Shown here: piece after piece, positions 42,561-56,679 of the stretch
Layout: each line of letters starts with the position of its first letter
Position numbering within the stretch: position 1 is the first letter of the stretch
NCBI RefSeq assembly: GCF_030867095.1
Contig: NC_081824.1
Coordinates: 146,597,433-146,661,432, forward strand
From: Alligator mississippiensis
Lineage: Eukaryota > Chordata > Crocodylia > Alligatoridae
DNA: 64,000 nucleotides
Direction: 5' to 3'
The notes under the pieces: model-generated
The model's input: only the letters and a program-made list of their open reading frames with translations
What the model was told of the DNA's origin: nothing
Databases searched by the model: none
Position numbers and translations under genes: made by a program

Positions 42561-45500
42561 TGCCTGTTACATTAAAAAAAATCAAAAAGGCTGTTTGACA
42601 GGGGTGGATCTTTTTTGGTTTTGGTCCTTCCACTCAGAGCTAATAACATGTTTATTTTTAGCAATAATAAAGATTTTCAAATGCTGCTGTCAGTAATGAA
42701 TCAGGCTGGAGAGAAAGTAACACACAGCAGAGTCCTACTTTTTGTGTCTGTTCATCTGCTCTTGATCTTGCCAGAGAGCTTGAATGAGGAAATCGTGAGT
42801 CAACAATCCTTTCTGTTCAGCTAATATCCTCTGGGATTATGTATGTGCAAGCACAAAGCCATATGTTATGCGATCATGGAGACTAAGTGTTTAATCATTA
42901 TTACTATTATATATGGCCATCATTTTGATGGATCAACCAAGCATTGTTTACATAGCAAGCACCATAGAATTTATGCTTCAAGCCAAATGGCTAAACAAAG
43001 CCTTATTATTTACCATATGTTATGTGAACTTCATTATCGCCCTTCACATGTGGAGCTGAAAGTGATATTCTTTGTTGCATGCATTGCTTTCTGGCATTTA
43101 TATTCACATCTTCAACATTTTATACTTGCCAAAAATGGGGACAAATGCTCCTTTCTCCACCCTTTGAGAGGAGAGCTTTTTGAATGTGAAGTATTGTTCT
43201 AGTGATAAGCAATTCAAAAACGTGCTGACAGGAATGTGGGGCAATCCTCCACTGGTAGCAGTCTGAGTATGTACTATATGACCAAGTGAATCAGACTCCC
43301 CAGAGTGGTGTGCCCCTTCAAAGCTTGTACCATGGGCATATTCAAGCCCTACTAGTGTGATCACCAAGCATAAGAATGATTTTATGCAACACCAAGCTGG
43401 CATTAGGACTTTTACAGCATTTTTGCAGGACTTTTGCACCATCAGAGCAGCCATCATCAGTCTTGCACCAGCTGAATACACCAGTGGTGAATTTTACTTT
43501 AGTACATTACAACTGTTATTGTCATTTTGAATACCCAAAATTGTAGTCTGGGCCTGATAGAAACAACTATCCTTGCCCCAATATGTTTGCTCTGTAAATT
43601 GTGCATGATGCCATACTGATGGTGACCGAAGGACAAAAATGGGATGAAGAATGGACGAAGGACTGGTGTTTGAATAATAACCTTGCAGGTTTATATAGTA
43701 AAGCAAGCACACTTTTTGATTGTGCCATTAAATTAGTTTGGTTCCTAATTCTTTTCTAGTCAATGAGAGAGGTGATTTGGCAGCATATAAAAGCAAGGTA
43801 TAGAAATGTGAAGCTATTCTAAAACTCTCTGTTCTGAAACCTCTGTTTGTTCATTGAAAATTATTTTTTAAAGATTTGGCTTTTCACCACTTGAAACTGG
43901 CTGGGAAAGAGACTTGGATTAATTTAAAGGTAAAAGACTTGGGACATTCAACATGACAGCATGCAAAAAATCAATACAGATGATGTATGTGGGAACACCA
44001 AACACTAGTCTCTGGGTAAAAACCTGACCCCACTGAAGTCTATGGGACTTTTACCACTATTTTCAATAGCACCTGGGTTTTACCCTCTACATAGCTCTGC
44101 ATTTTATTGTCCTGCTCTCAGCCATTACATCATTTAAATGTGTAACTCTGTCCCATGAATGACCCATATGGAAAAGTTCTATGTAACTTAATGAGATGTC
44201 CTTTCTATAGCTTTTTAAAAATTCATCCTCTTATAGATGATAAATACATATATGCCTGCTATTGAATTCAATAAGAAGGTTTTAAAGAAAACGATCAATA
44301 CTGTTGTTATTTTCTGTTCAATGGTGCAATATTAAAATAATTTCTGTGAAAACTTATTGTTATGACTCCTTTTAAATTCTACAGTACTTTTCCATAAGAA
44401 GTAAAATGTTAATTCATGGCCACTGTTATGTCTTTAAAAGATCCTGTAGTTGTAATACTGCATATTTAAAGAGGCCAGGAGAAAGTGGTATAAATCAGTA
44501 GAATGGAAATATTGTTTCTCTTTCCTATTTAAAAGCATGACTAAAGATAAGGAAATAGTCACTCTGTTTGATTGTCATAGTTAGCAAGAAATTTGGCTTT
44601 GGACCCAAGAAACAAAAAAATGCCACTGACACAAAAACAAAACATTGATCATCAAATATAACTTAATTCTCTTTTCTAGCATATAAACAAAATTATTATC
44701 ACCCACCCACTGTATTACCCAGAAGTAGAAATGAATCAGTGAGTAATTCATTATGGTATTGAGGAAACATAGGCTGCTTTTGCGCACTGAATAACCTTTT
44801 CCATACTGCACGTGCATCAGAACTGATTCATTTCTGCACATACTGTTGCTTTTGTGGGACAAAATGATAGACCCTAGCTAAGACAAGTAATTATTCATGT
44901 AGTCTTTTTACCATCTACCTAACAAAGACTTTAGATAGCATGGGTTCTTAAACCTGGGTCACCTAAATCCAATAGTACTGTGTCAAAATTTAGCCTCTCT
45001 AAAGGAACCTCTAACTCAGTTTAAAATGGAAAACAGTTCACAACGTTAACATCACTGCCTCACTATAATAAGGAAAAGATATGCCGTGTCAGCTCATACC
45101 AGTGCATAGTATGATAGATTTTTGGCCTTTAATAACTTAATTTTGTTTCCCTATCTAAAGGAAAATATTTTACTTATTTCACAAGTAGAATGTACTTTCA
45201 GAAGGGAAGTGACCTAACTATAGTATTACATGTAACAGATACAAAGGATGAGCCACTGACTATAAAAATTTAATTGGAATCAAGGAAAAACACTTCCACT
45301 TTCTGGTTTAGTTAGCACAGCAAAGTAAATAAGATTTGAAGATGTGAATATGCTATTAAACTTAAGCAGCCCTGACAAAGTGATCTACCATGTCTGAAAG
45401 CTCTAGTTGTTTCTATTGATCAAATCTACTTTTCACATACTGTTTCTGAATTCACCCTTAGATAGTGTATGATGACTGTGCACCAGGAAGCAATCTAAGT

Positions 45501-46734
45501 ATACTAGTTGTGTTGGTTTCATGCCAACAAGTCTAGTCATAACCTCATCTTCTGATTGAAGCACTGGTTTAATGGAAAACCATTTAACAGATAATGATTT
45601 ATGCAGCAAAAAATGTGGAAAATGTACTTTTCAAAATATGGCAGTTAAGTGAAAATGGACTGACTGGATCCCAACCTGTGAATGACCAGTTTTACAAATG
45701 TTATATGATCTCTCAAATGGAAAGGAAGGTAGTAATTTGCTCATAAGACTATCTGTGTTGACCAGTCACTTACTGCTTTTTACATGACTGGCTTCTGGAC
45801 CCGACTTACAGAGGTGATAAGCAAGTATAGCTCATTAAAATGAATGGATCTTCTGGAGGCTTAGCACTTTTGAATTGAGGTTTATCTATTTCTTATGCTT
45901 TTTGAAATGTGATATGTAACTAACTATGCTTGCAAATGTGCTGATGGAATACTTTCAACAGATAATAAACAAGTTTCTTCTGGAAGTCTTCCTGTTTGCT
46001 TGCCAGCTCATTCACCCCTTACCCCTGGACTCCTTGGCAGCCCACCTGCTTGGCATGGTGCTATGAAACATGAGGTCTTGGGACTTCCAAGCTCTGCAGG
46101 TTCCTCTGAAATCTGAGTGACCTTCTTCCTAACTGATCAGCTTCTTGGATTTCCTTGCTTCTTGCATGCTTGTACTATGTATGGAATTAAACAACTTGGT
46201 CACTGATTGGCTGGTTTCCCTATCCACATGGTCAGCTTTTTAGGTTTTCTGGCAGGCTGGTTCCCCAGGTCCCAGACTTGCAGGGTTTCCAGGCTCGCCA
46301 GCAACCTGCTCCCTGAGTAGTTATTTGGCTCCTGAAGTAGTTTCTCAGAATTGTCCAGTTGCTACCCAGCTGCCCCCCACAGGCTCCCAGGCATCACAAA
46401 AAGCTAACCAGTTGGGGAAGCAGACAGCCTGCCTACCAGACAGCAAACTGAACAACTGCATTTCTGTTGTCTGAAATATTTTTTTTCTATACTCCCTTCC
46501 TCTGGGAAGAAACCAAAAACAAACATCCCTTTGGTTTTGATATTTTGTCCCAATTCAGGATAAAGCAATGTTAAGCCATTTTAAATTTTTCATAGGAAAA
46601 GATCTCCATTTTCTAGCCTGCTCTTGTGCATCCCTTTAGTAATTTTGATTTTTGATTTGTGACAGCTACACATTCCTGTTCTAATGTATGAAAACGTAAA
46701 AGGAACAGAACTGCTCTCAAAGAAATACCACTGC
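42561..46734. other. No recognised gene
   Basis: About 4.2 kb of AT-rich sequence. Open frames such as 42843-43202 and 43104-43481 are opposed and motif-free. No named repeat is recognised. Confidence 0.4.
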
Positions 46735-47219
46735 GCGTGTCTACATGAGAGGCTTTCTGCAGAGCTGCTTAATTAGCTCTGCAGTAAAGTCTCAGCATTT
46801 CTATGCATGCAGCCCTATTGGGCCATAAACTAATAAAAACCACCATAGGTTAGTACTTGTAAACACAGGTACTATCCTACAGGGGTGTTATTTAGTGCAC
46901 TGCAATGCACGTGTACATGCTGATGGGCCTGCCTGGGGCATGGGGGGGCTTCAGTGCAGGGGCTGCCTGCTGGCTAGCCTCACACTAGAGCACCCTCGTA
47001 CCCCAGCCAGCACCTCCACAGCATGTTGAGCTAGGGGGAGCAGCCCCAAGCTGATACGCTGACCCTCCAGGCCCCCTGCCAGCCAGGACTACTCTGACCC
47101 AGCTCAACATGCTGTGATCCTGGGCTCATGTGTAAACACAGCACCCAGGAACAATAAACTCTGGCACAGACTGTGCTGGAGTTTATTACATCACACTAAC
47201 ATGCCATGTAGACATGCCC
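46735..47219. mobile_element. MITE with GC core
   Basis: The left end GCGCGTGTCTACATGAGAGG and the complement of the right end (GGGCATGTCTACATGGCATG) form terminal inverted repeats. The core holds an inverted pair around CAGCATGTTGAGCT and AGCTCAACATGCTG (about 47020-47033 and 47100-47113). The core is shared, inverted, with 53346-53760. There is no coding capacity. Confidence 0.75.
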
Positions 47220-50200
47220 ACTAAGAGGAAAGCAAATACCTTTTCTGGACATGAAAGTTATGAGCATTTAGACACAATGACACAAACACTAAAATTATTA
47301 TTTGGCCATTCATTTTTGGCTGTCCAACCTGATGTCTAGGTCAGGTTCATTTTGAGTTATCAGGAATTATGTTAAAAGGGAGGTTCATTTTCTCTCTCTG
47401 CTGCCAGAAAACATCTCTGAAATGCACAGAAGCCATACATTAGTGGATTTTCACCTGCGTTTTAAAAATGGGCATAGATAGAAAAGAAGAAATATTCTCC
47501 AGCCCATTTCAAGTAGTCACTGGGGCACTGAACAAAAGACAGGGGATGCTGCCATGATACTGGAAGCAGGCTGGTTCCAGAATTTGGTCTCTGAAGGCAT
47601 GTGTGCTTAATTGTTCTTTTCTGCAACTGTAACTCAGCTTACCCCCGATACACTTTCGAGAGAAGTAGAATCTAGATATAATCAGAAAATTATGTTTAAT
47701 TTTGCCCAAAATCATTTTCCCCTCTATCTTCAGATAAATCTTGTTTTACAGAGAATTTGCCTAACTTATAAAGTTTCATAAAGGTTTCATTTTGGAAGAT
47801 CTCTGAAAAAAACCCAATGAAGGTCACATTACATGAGAGGACGTGAGTCAGGGAGGAATTCTAACATCCAGACCTCACACTGTGGTTTCATATCCAAGAT
47901 GAAGAGCAGAAGTGTCTTTTCTTCCAGTAGCAAATTCCCAAAGTACAAGGTGGCAGTCACTAAGCAGAATGCCTGAGAGACTGAGAAGGAAACAGGTAGG
48001 ATGAGAGACCCTGGTGTAACAATATTTTTTCCTTATAACACTTCATCCTCTCTCAGTTATACTTTCTTTGCAAACAACTTTACCGTCCCTAACATTCAAG
48101 CTACGTGACCCAGTAGGTTAGTGCCCCAAAGCAGGATGAGAGTCTCCAGTCTTTAGAGTACAGCAATATGACTCTGGACTCCAGAATCCTAGCCTGGGCT
48201 CCACTTCTCTTATGGTACATGACAACCATTAAGATCAAAACAGGTACCTAGAATCAGAGATTTAAAGTAGGTGTCAGAATTTTAAGGGTTGTGGGCATCC
48301 ACAGTTGTACTCACTGTAATGAGGAGATAGCAACCATGTGAGGACCGGAGAGCTTGAGAAGTGAACCTCTTTCTTCTTGCACAGGACTCAGCAACGTATA
48401 AGAGAAGATTTTTGAGACACCTGATTAAGAGGGATTTCCCAACCCCTACTGTAGCTTTTCCTAGGGGAGGAACATATTCCCCATCCTCATTGCTTCTTAT
48501 AGGTGCTATGTTATGTAATAGAATAATAAGTTACACTAAATATAACATTCACCCAGTAATGTCAATATATTTGCTCTTGTCTTCACTGTTTTTTATTAAA
48601 CGTTAAACATTTTCCAGCCTGCCTGCCAGATGAACATGTAGAATTATGATGGAATTATGATGACGTGTGCATGCATTACTATTATACATTTATAGGGTGT
48701 ACAACTTTGTCAGGCTTGACAAATATCTAAGTCCCTCTCCACATTTTTAAAAGAAATGCATTAAATCTCCAGTCACCTCCACCCAAAATATATATTTTGA
48801 CATCATCCCTTTGGGCTCCATATTAATCATAAAATGTTCTTAACCTGTTTTCAATAACAGTTCACAGTGTGCAAAGCATGTCAAGGGGAACTTAGAAGTG
48901 AAATAAATGTTATCATTATTTATTAAGATGTTGGCTGGCAGTCTGGGAAATGCAAGAGTTTAAAAGCATATTCATTTAAAGGATTTGCAGAGTGTCAAAT
49001 GAATGAAACTGAAAATGACCTGTTTACAAACCTCTTCCTACCCCCCATCCTTTCTTCTCTCTAGCTCAATTTACCTTAATATCATGAAGCCAAAATGCTG
49101 TTTCAGAGGCTGATAAATAGTGTTGAAAACTAAGAGGAAAAACAAACAAAAAAAGAAACCTTAAATCCTTTGAATATTATATTGTATTGGGGCAGAAGCA
49201 GGTAATTTGTATGAACTATTCTCCAGTTACAAGGGCTACACTGTGCTTGTTACATTTATTACATTTATTTAACCCCTGTGAGATACAATCACTATTATGA
49301 CTTCATGGGTGTGAGGGGATGTGAAGGGTGGGGTAGAAAAACATACCACCAAGCAGATGACCATTCAAAGCAGCTCCAACTAGTGGGAGGGGGAAGCTTA
49401 GAGGTTTTCCAACTGTGTTTTTCATAGTCCAAAATGTCATATGCTGGAATGCATTTCATTCATTCATTGAGCTTCTATTTCCTTTCCTCAAGTTGTCTTT
49501 TTTATCTGCAGTTATGGAGAATGCATTTTATATTCAGTAGGCCCCCGGTGTAACTCTAAGTATGTGGAGCTATGCCAGGAATACGGTCAGCTCCTTGTCT
49601 CTTTCTTTCTAGAACCATTACCACCTGAAACCAGCATCCTCCCATGGGACAGGGCTTTTTAGTCAGCTAGTCAGCATGCATAGACATAAGGCAACAGTTT
49701 CTGCCCTGTGATTGGTAGCTGCCTGTGAGTCCTGTCTACACACTGGTAAAATGAGACTCCTCTGGGCATTGTGGGAAAGAAAACTACATGTAATCATGTT
49801 TCTCCTCTACCACGAGAGCTTAAATGGCAGACTTAGGGGCAGGTGCTGCCCTGGAAAAGAAAAAGTGCTTAATCCAAACATTTTGGCAGATCTCTGCATG
49901 ATATCATGGAAGCAAAACTTCAACCATATTATTATGCACCTTCAATTCTCACAGGTCTAGCTGCAATAGGCTCTTAGGGGAAGGAGGGGAGAGGGCTTTT
50001 AAATTCAGACTCCAGAAAGAAATGGAAAATATTCAACAAATGGTCTAGTTAGCACTTCACCTAAGGGTATATTTAAGCTATTTCCCCTTCTTCGTTCACG
50101 GTGCCTCAATGTGGGTTAGAAAGGCAGAATGTACAACATGGTTCTGACTTGGTGATGATTTCTTCCACTTAACTAAGGGCAGAACTGGGCCCAGACAGCC

Positions 50201-51387
50201 TGACCCAATAGGCCTAGAGATACAAAGCTCCTATTAACTTCAGTAGCAGGTGTTTGGATTAAGCTAATCTGGAGCCCTTTTTCCACTGAAGAACCTGACT
50301 GCTAAAGAAGAACATAGTGGAATGAATAGGGACAGAAGACAATTAAGGTTCAGAACATAAAAATACTTTATTATTTTAAAATTGAAATATGTCACAGAAA
50401 AATCAAGTTCATTCTTACCCTTCCATTTCATTGTTATTAAATGCCTCTTCAGCAGCCTGGAACAATGGGAGCTATGTTCAGCTTAGATGTTCTTACACAC
50501 AGGAATGCAGCATTTCCTTAAAAAAAGAAGAAAAGATAATTCTTTTCTTCTGTTAATTCAACTGTTCTAAAACATGTTATGCAAGAATATTGCTAGCTTC
50601 TGGTATTTGATGCAGCTAATGACAGAAGCAGCAACAGAGGAACAGAAGTAGCTTTGCTGAAATTTTGTCAGTCTGTGTGGTGGAGCATTGGTGCCTTTTT
50701 TATGGAAGCCTCATAAATATCCAGCGATGGTGAAAGTACCACCGCTGAGATGAAAACAGTAATCCAATTCTTTCTTATGCCTTTCCAAAAGCTGCAAATC
50801 CTGTTGGTGTGAAAAAAAACACAGCCAAACTGTGTGGGTTTAGGACTGCTTTGTCCTTTGGAAAAAGAAGAAAAACTTGTTTCTCTTTCCTTTTATCAGC
50901 GTAAAACAGGAATAATTGTTTTAAAGTCAGTGGAGTGCTATGGGTATAAAACTTATCAGAGATCAGGCCATATATACTTATGTAATATGCTCAGTTTAGT
51001 GGTCAAATCTTGCTTCACTTCCCAGACTGAAATTAAGATGTGAGGAAGGAAAGCAACTTTTGTTTCTAAAGCTATATCTTCACAACAAAAGAGGATGCAT
51101 GTTTGTTTTCTTGTTTCTTACAGAAGAATAACTAATGTACCTTCATGCAATTCCAGTGGAGACACAGCACAAATAGTTTTTACCATAATCTAGCTAAGCA
51201 ATGGCAACATTATAACCTTGCTCACTTGCTGCTGTCCTCATATAGCTCCATCTCAGTAATAACAATAGTGCCTTGTCTCCACTGAGAAAGCCGAATCCAT
51301 TAACTGTCCCTGTAGAAAAGAAACACCTGCATTTAGTGGTGACATTAAGAGCTAACTTGGTACGGGAATGATTTGCCCCACTCTTAG
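47220..51387. other. No recognised gene
   Basis: About 4.2 kb without a recognised gene or named repeat. Short open frames only (48361-48606, 49712-49960, 50834-51043). Confidence 0.4.
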
Positions 51388-51515
51388 ATTTCATCGATTT
51401 TTAGGGTGGGAAGGGACCTCAGTAGATCATCGTGTCCGACCACCTGCCCTGGGCAAGAAAGAGCACTGGGGCCAGATTACCCCAGCCAGGTGCTTGTGCA
51501 GTCTCCTGATTCATT
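51388..51515 (-). pseudogene. CR1 3' tail
   Basis: ATTTCATCGATTTTTAGGGTGGGAAGGGACCTCAGTAGATCATC ... CCTGCCCTGGGCAAGAAAGAGC is the reverse complement of a CR1 3' UTR. It breaks off at about 51515 as a heavily 5'-truncated insertion. Confidence 0.8.
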
Positions 51516-53345
51516 ATCTCAGTAAGATGCTCCTGATTCTGGGATGGTCTCCCAACTCCCTTGCATTCAAAGGACAAGGGTGTACTTCACAAAATAACAA
51601 CCAAGCACAAACCTGCCCTCCCTCATTTAGAAAAAAATGCAAGTGTGGACTTAGGTATTAATATTAATAAGTGATGTGCAAACATTTCTCAGGGTGGACT
51701 AAAAACTCTAATGTATGTTTTGGCTCATTTACCTTTGGCTGACACAAAATCAGTCTGGATGTGTAAAGTCACATAGGACCAGAGTGCATTCCATATTATT
51801 CACATATATTAAACCAAATTAATCCTTGGTGTAATTCCATTCATTGATGTCATTGGAATTAAAACAAGGATATGTTTGGCCTACCCATATTATCTGAATT
51901 CTTCTTCTTAGCAATACATGGCTTTCATGGAACATCATAAACTTAATCTTGTGGACTGAAATATCTGTTTAAAGAAATAAAAAAATATTAATATCACATG
52001 TTTAATGATTTACCGCTAGTGTTCCAGAGAAGTTCCAGGAATAGAATTCCTCTGGGCATGTAAGTGTCAAAAATACCCTGTAAATGACCAAAAATGCCTA
52101 TTTAGACAACCAGGAAGGAACCTTATGCTCCCCATTCTCTTAATGTTCCCCATTCTCTGAACAGAGTGCCTAAACACTCTTAAGTGCCTCAAAAGTCTCT
52201 CCAGGATGATATATGTGGGGATCCTTGGTGCCTAACTGGGTCTTTTGGAGAGCTGCTTAAAAGATTAGGCAAGGCAATGCCTAAATTAAGGGAAACAGAC
52301 AATCTGAAGCTTGGCGAATAGGCCATTCGTTTCTATAGATAAGGCAATTGTAAGTGCCAGGTTATGCACATAGTAATAATGTCATATGGGCAAGATCCAG
52401 TGCAGTCTTTTAGTCATCAGGAGACTTTTTGATGAAGGCATGTTGCCTCCATTATTTCAGAAGGCAGTTTTCTTTTGCCAAGTCCTTTATGAAATAGTGG
52501 GGACAGAATGTTGCCAATGAGGCAGGGCAAGAGACTAAAGAGTGTTGATGAAATGCGTGAGAAAATTACATCAGAGCTCTGGAAAACTTTGTGTTCCAAA
52601 TGTCATTGCTAATCTTATTCACTCTTTTCCTTGTAGCATAACAGGCAAGTAGCTGAACAGCATGGAGGACTCGAAATACAGAATATTTCCTGGGTCATGA
52701 GTTCTCAGGTCATTTTACTCCTAAATCATGCTACAGATTGGTAATAATTGAACTTGAGTACTTACTGACAGTTGTTGAGTAGGCCTCATGAAATGAGCTG
52801 GCAGTATGTTCAAATCCCAATCAAGGTATCAAACACAACTGTAATAATAAGCTCTTATTAGTGACCTTAGAAACAATCTCCGATGAGATGTCCAGCACTG
52901 AACAAACATTGAAACTGTCTTCACTCACAGATGGAGGTCCTTTCCATATAGTGTCACAATACAGGGCACTCTGTGAGAAAACTTACATGGCCACTATTCA
53001 TACTATACTTATTATGCAGCTGATCATGTACCCATTAAAATCAGGAATTTGCCACTGACTTAAGTACAAGTTTCAGAATATGCTTATAAAATTTACCGAA
53101 GGATCTGAGACAGAGAAAACACTTATTTTTTCTCTAGTTTAGCCCTACAGCTAAACCCATGTTAATGTGACTCTTTACACTTCAGGCAGATAAATCCTGG
53201 TGCTGAAGATGGTAATGAAGGCACAACTTGCAGGCTATGTTTAAGTGAATTAGCTTTTAAGTATCGGCAGAATTCCATAGTAGTAGACTACTTTTTGTTA
53301 GTAGAACCCAAAGAGTTAATAGATACCTTACCTATTTTGACCATG
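51516..53345. other. No recognised gene
   Basis: About 1.8 kb with no recognised feature. Open frames are below 70 codons and lack motifs. Confidence 0.4.
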
Positions 53346-53760
53346 GGTGTGTCTACACATGCATATTAATGCAATGGAATAAACTCTGGTGCTTATCAAA
53401 CCAGAGTTTATTGCTCTGGGCGTGACATTTTCACATGCTCCTGGGACCATAACATGTTCAGCCAGGTCAGAGCAGCCCTGGCTGGCAGGGGCACAGAGGG
53501 CCACCCTGGATGTTCCTAGCACCCTACTAGTCCTCACTGATCCTAAGCTCCTTGCTGGGCCTCTGCAGTCCTAGGCCCATCGCTGGGCCTCTAGTGGGGG
53601 TTCAGTGGAACCAGGGCTATGCAAAGGTCTGGGGGCAGCCTTCCTATCTAGCATTATTGCATCAAGGTGTGGCAGACAAGACAAGAAGGTGCCCTAGGGG
53701 CAGAGAAGGGCATAGTCACAGAGCCTGCCAGGGGCATCATGGCCACCCCTGGGACCCCCA
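53346..53760 (-). mobile_element. Partial MITE related to 46735-47219
   Basis: The end GGGTGTGTCTACACATGC is followed by AATAAACTCTGGTGC...ACCAGAGTTTATT (an inverted pair). AACATGTTCAGCCAGGTCAGAGCAGCCCTGGCTGGCAGGGG is the inverted counterpart of the core in the 46735 element. The other terminus is not recognisable. Confidence 0.6.
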
Positions 53761-55436
53761 CCTTGTTATAATTTCTATAACAGTATTGAAAAGATCACTG
53801 CAACACTGCTGTCTATTAATTTGTTCAGTTAGGGTAGGAATCCCATATTTCTCTCTCATGGGTTTTTTTAAAAAAAGGGAGTAAATGGCATGAGAAGTAA
53901 ATTCAGTTGTGTGTAATAAGTCATCCAGGCACAAGTGAGCTGACTAGACTAGAGGATTATTATACAACATTTGTGATCCTTGGTCCTGTTAAATTCGGTT
54001 GGTTTGGCAGCATAATTCATAAGAAGTTGAACCATGCATATGTTGCCCAGCCTTGAAGAGTCAGAGACAATGAATAATTGGAACACCAGTTTATTATTCA
54101 AAACAGCATTTAGCATACTTTTCAAAGATTGGGGCATGTAAAACGGCATAGCTAGGAATGGTACAAAAAGAATCAGCACTTTTCTACAGAAAAAAACCTA
54201 ATCACTATTTGAACAACTAAACAAATCTTCTCCTTCTTTCCTTTTTTTTTTTCTAAAGAGTAGCAAAAGGGACCTGTGCAGTGTCACAACAAAGTTAAAC
54301 ATAAGTATATTATGAAAACAAAGCAACAAGTTAACTTTGTAACAAAGACAAATCCTTCAAAATTAAGCCCTTTTTACAGATTCTCTAAGAAATAACAGAA
54401 GCACTTAATGAGTACAGCAATACAAACGGCTGTGAATCACACTGGCTCTTAATGAATGAAGGCAAAATTCTGCTGCTTCCAGTAACTGCATTAGAGTTGC
54501 AATGGTATGGATTGTTCCAGCATAGCTGCAATATAATGAATGAAGAGAAACTCTCCTGTCTTTGAGACTATTTCAAGTCACGGGTAACAGGCAGACTTTC
54601 TGTTTAAAATGTGGAAGAACTGCTATTTTAATTGTGTCACCAATCTACAGAAGAAAAGCCTAGGCAAAGCATTATAGCACATGACATTTTAAGCATGCAA
54701 ACAGTCCATTAAAGTTATTACTATAGTGCTTGGTTGTATGAGGTCAGCATGAGTGCTTTTGTATCTCATGGTCTTTTGGCTTTACTTTTCCAATAAAAGT
54801 GACAGATTGTTTCTACACAGTAGTAACCTGTGAACACAGTTTGAATTTACAGAAACAGTTTTTTTTAAATGTAGTTCAAAAAGTAATATCGTGCTGTTTG
54901 ACCAGTTACTGATTATCTTGTTCTCAGTGAGCCGTTATTCTCAAGTGCCAATATTCCACGAACGGTCAGGGCAGAAACAACTGGAGTTTGCCATCCAAGG
55001 TGGCTGTAGTAAGCTGTAGGTCAGAAAGAAAAGAACATATAGTTTCAACAGAGATTTTTTTTTCAGCCAGTGAACTTTGCTTAGACAAGCACATAGTTGA
55101 ATAAACCTCATTAAAAAGGTATTTAAGATAGTCCAAGGTTAAGAGTTTCAGAAATCATTCTTAAAAAAAAAAAAAAAATCAGTTAAATTAATCCAATTAA
55201 TCCAAATTAATCTGAAAATTCCACTTTATTTACTGTTTCTTCTCAAATTGGCCATTTTTCAAGATCTGTTACCTCATGAACAGTTTTAGAAACTAAATCT
55301 TCAGTATATACTCAAACAGATCTGAGCATATTTGACTTAAGGAGGAAAACTTCTGGGTCAAGAGAAAGCCAATTAAGACAAATTATGAAGGAAAATATTT
55401 TGAATTATACCAGGAATATGAGCATATGTACTTCCT
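53761..55436. other. No recognised gene
   Basis: About 1.7 kb of AT-rich DNA with poly-T and poly-A runs (about 54241 and 55162). Nothing else is recognisable. Confidence 0.4.
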
Positions 55437-55730
55437 GGACATGTCCACACGTTGCCCTACAGCAACATAGTGACGTGCTACATCACTGTATGGTGTGCTA
55501 CAGCGACATAGCTATCATGCAGGTCTACATGATTGGTAGCTATGTTGCCATAGCAGTGCACTTTCTGCTTATAGCATGCCACTATGGTGACGTAGCAGGG
55601 AAATTTAAGTGTGTACCGCCCCTATGGCACAGTACAGGCAGTTACTGCACTGTGTTTTATTACATCCAAAAGGAAGTACTAAAGCACAGTGCAGTAACAA
55701 CATCACCATATGGCAACATGTAGACATACC
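55437..55730. mobile_element. Short MITE, 294 bp
   Basis: The left end GGACATGTCCACACGTTGCC pairs with the complement of the right end (GGTATGTCTACATGTTGCC). The inner part repeats variants of TGGTGACGTAGC and ACATAGCTA. The 112-codon open frame at 55385-55723 lies wholly within it and is a by-product. Confidence 0.75.
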
Positions 55731-56154
55731 TGCTATGTGCCATTAACTTTTACTGGTATTAAATTTCATAAAGTGAATTCTTCCATGTGACAGGTATTTA
55801 AAATAAAAAAGAACAACAACAATAAACTGCTATTAAAACAAAACATACAGGTTCAAATTTGGTCCGGATGAGGCAAGCCTAGACTCTGGGCCTCCTGCTC
55901 CCTAGGCAAGTGCCCTAACCAAGAAGTTAAATGCTTGACCTTCTTTTCCTTCTTATACCAAACACCTGCTAGTCATGATTCTTCTGCAACTAAAGCACTC
56001 ACACTTCAGCACCCAGAGCTCAATCACACATTGGATTTAGGTGCCCAAAACTGCAGTTATACATCTGTATATGTTCCCTTTAGAGGCCTAAAGGGAAATA
56101 GGAATTAGTCCTAAAAGTCTACTATGATAAGAAAAGTGCTGATTTACAAACAGA

Positions 56155-56212
56155 CAAGGTTCTTTGGGTGAATCTGATATCTTTTATTAGACCAACTTAA
56201 ATAGTTGGATTT
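56155..56212 (-). mobile_element. Penelope-like element end fragment
   Basis: AAGGTTCTTTGGGTGAATCTGATATCTTTTATTAGACCAACTTAAATAGTTGG matches the left end of the element at 38878-40105. It has no coding sequence. Confidence 0.75.
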
Positions 56213-56462
56213 ACAAACAGTACCTTTTATTAAAGAGATATACCATGTGAGTAGCACGAGTCATATAATTTGTGACTTGAGTGACAAATCCGATCATCTG
56301 AAATCTGTGCCATAGCTTTTACTCTAAACAGCTCAAGACAGCTCTCATCAATGTCAATTTTTTCCTAGAGCTGCTTCTTCTCATCCTTATTCTTTTGGGT
56401 CTGTGCTCTGGCTTTGATAACTCACTCCATTCTTCCCTACCTTCAGGTGAAGTGGCTTTTTG

Positions 56463-56679
56463 CCAGTGGTTTTCAACCTTTTTTCGTTTGCAGACCCCTA
56501 AAAAAATTTGAATGGAGGTGCAGACCCCTTTGAACTGTAAGTGTGGGCATTTACATACCTTTGATTGACCTTAGTCATCTTTTGTGTACTCCTACACATA
56601 GTCTGCAGACCTCCAGGGGTCTGTAGACCACAGGCTGAAACCCACTGCTCTATGCTCACCACAGGCTGAAACCCACTGC
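56463..56679. mobile_element. Small hAT-type MITE with duplicated right end
   Basis: The left end is CAGTGGTTTTCAACCTTT. The right end GGCTGAAACCCACTG occurs twice, at about 56633-56647 and 56665-56679, because a 31-32-bp block is tandemly duplicated. Flanks CTTTTTGC and CTATATGC match at 6 of 8 bases, consistent with an old hAT 8-bp TSD. Confidence 0.7.

Noticed and set aside
55385..55723. 112-codon open frame
   Set aside because: Coincides with a 294-bp MITE and reads through its terminal repeats.
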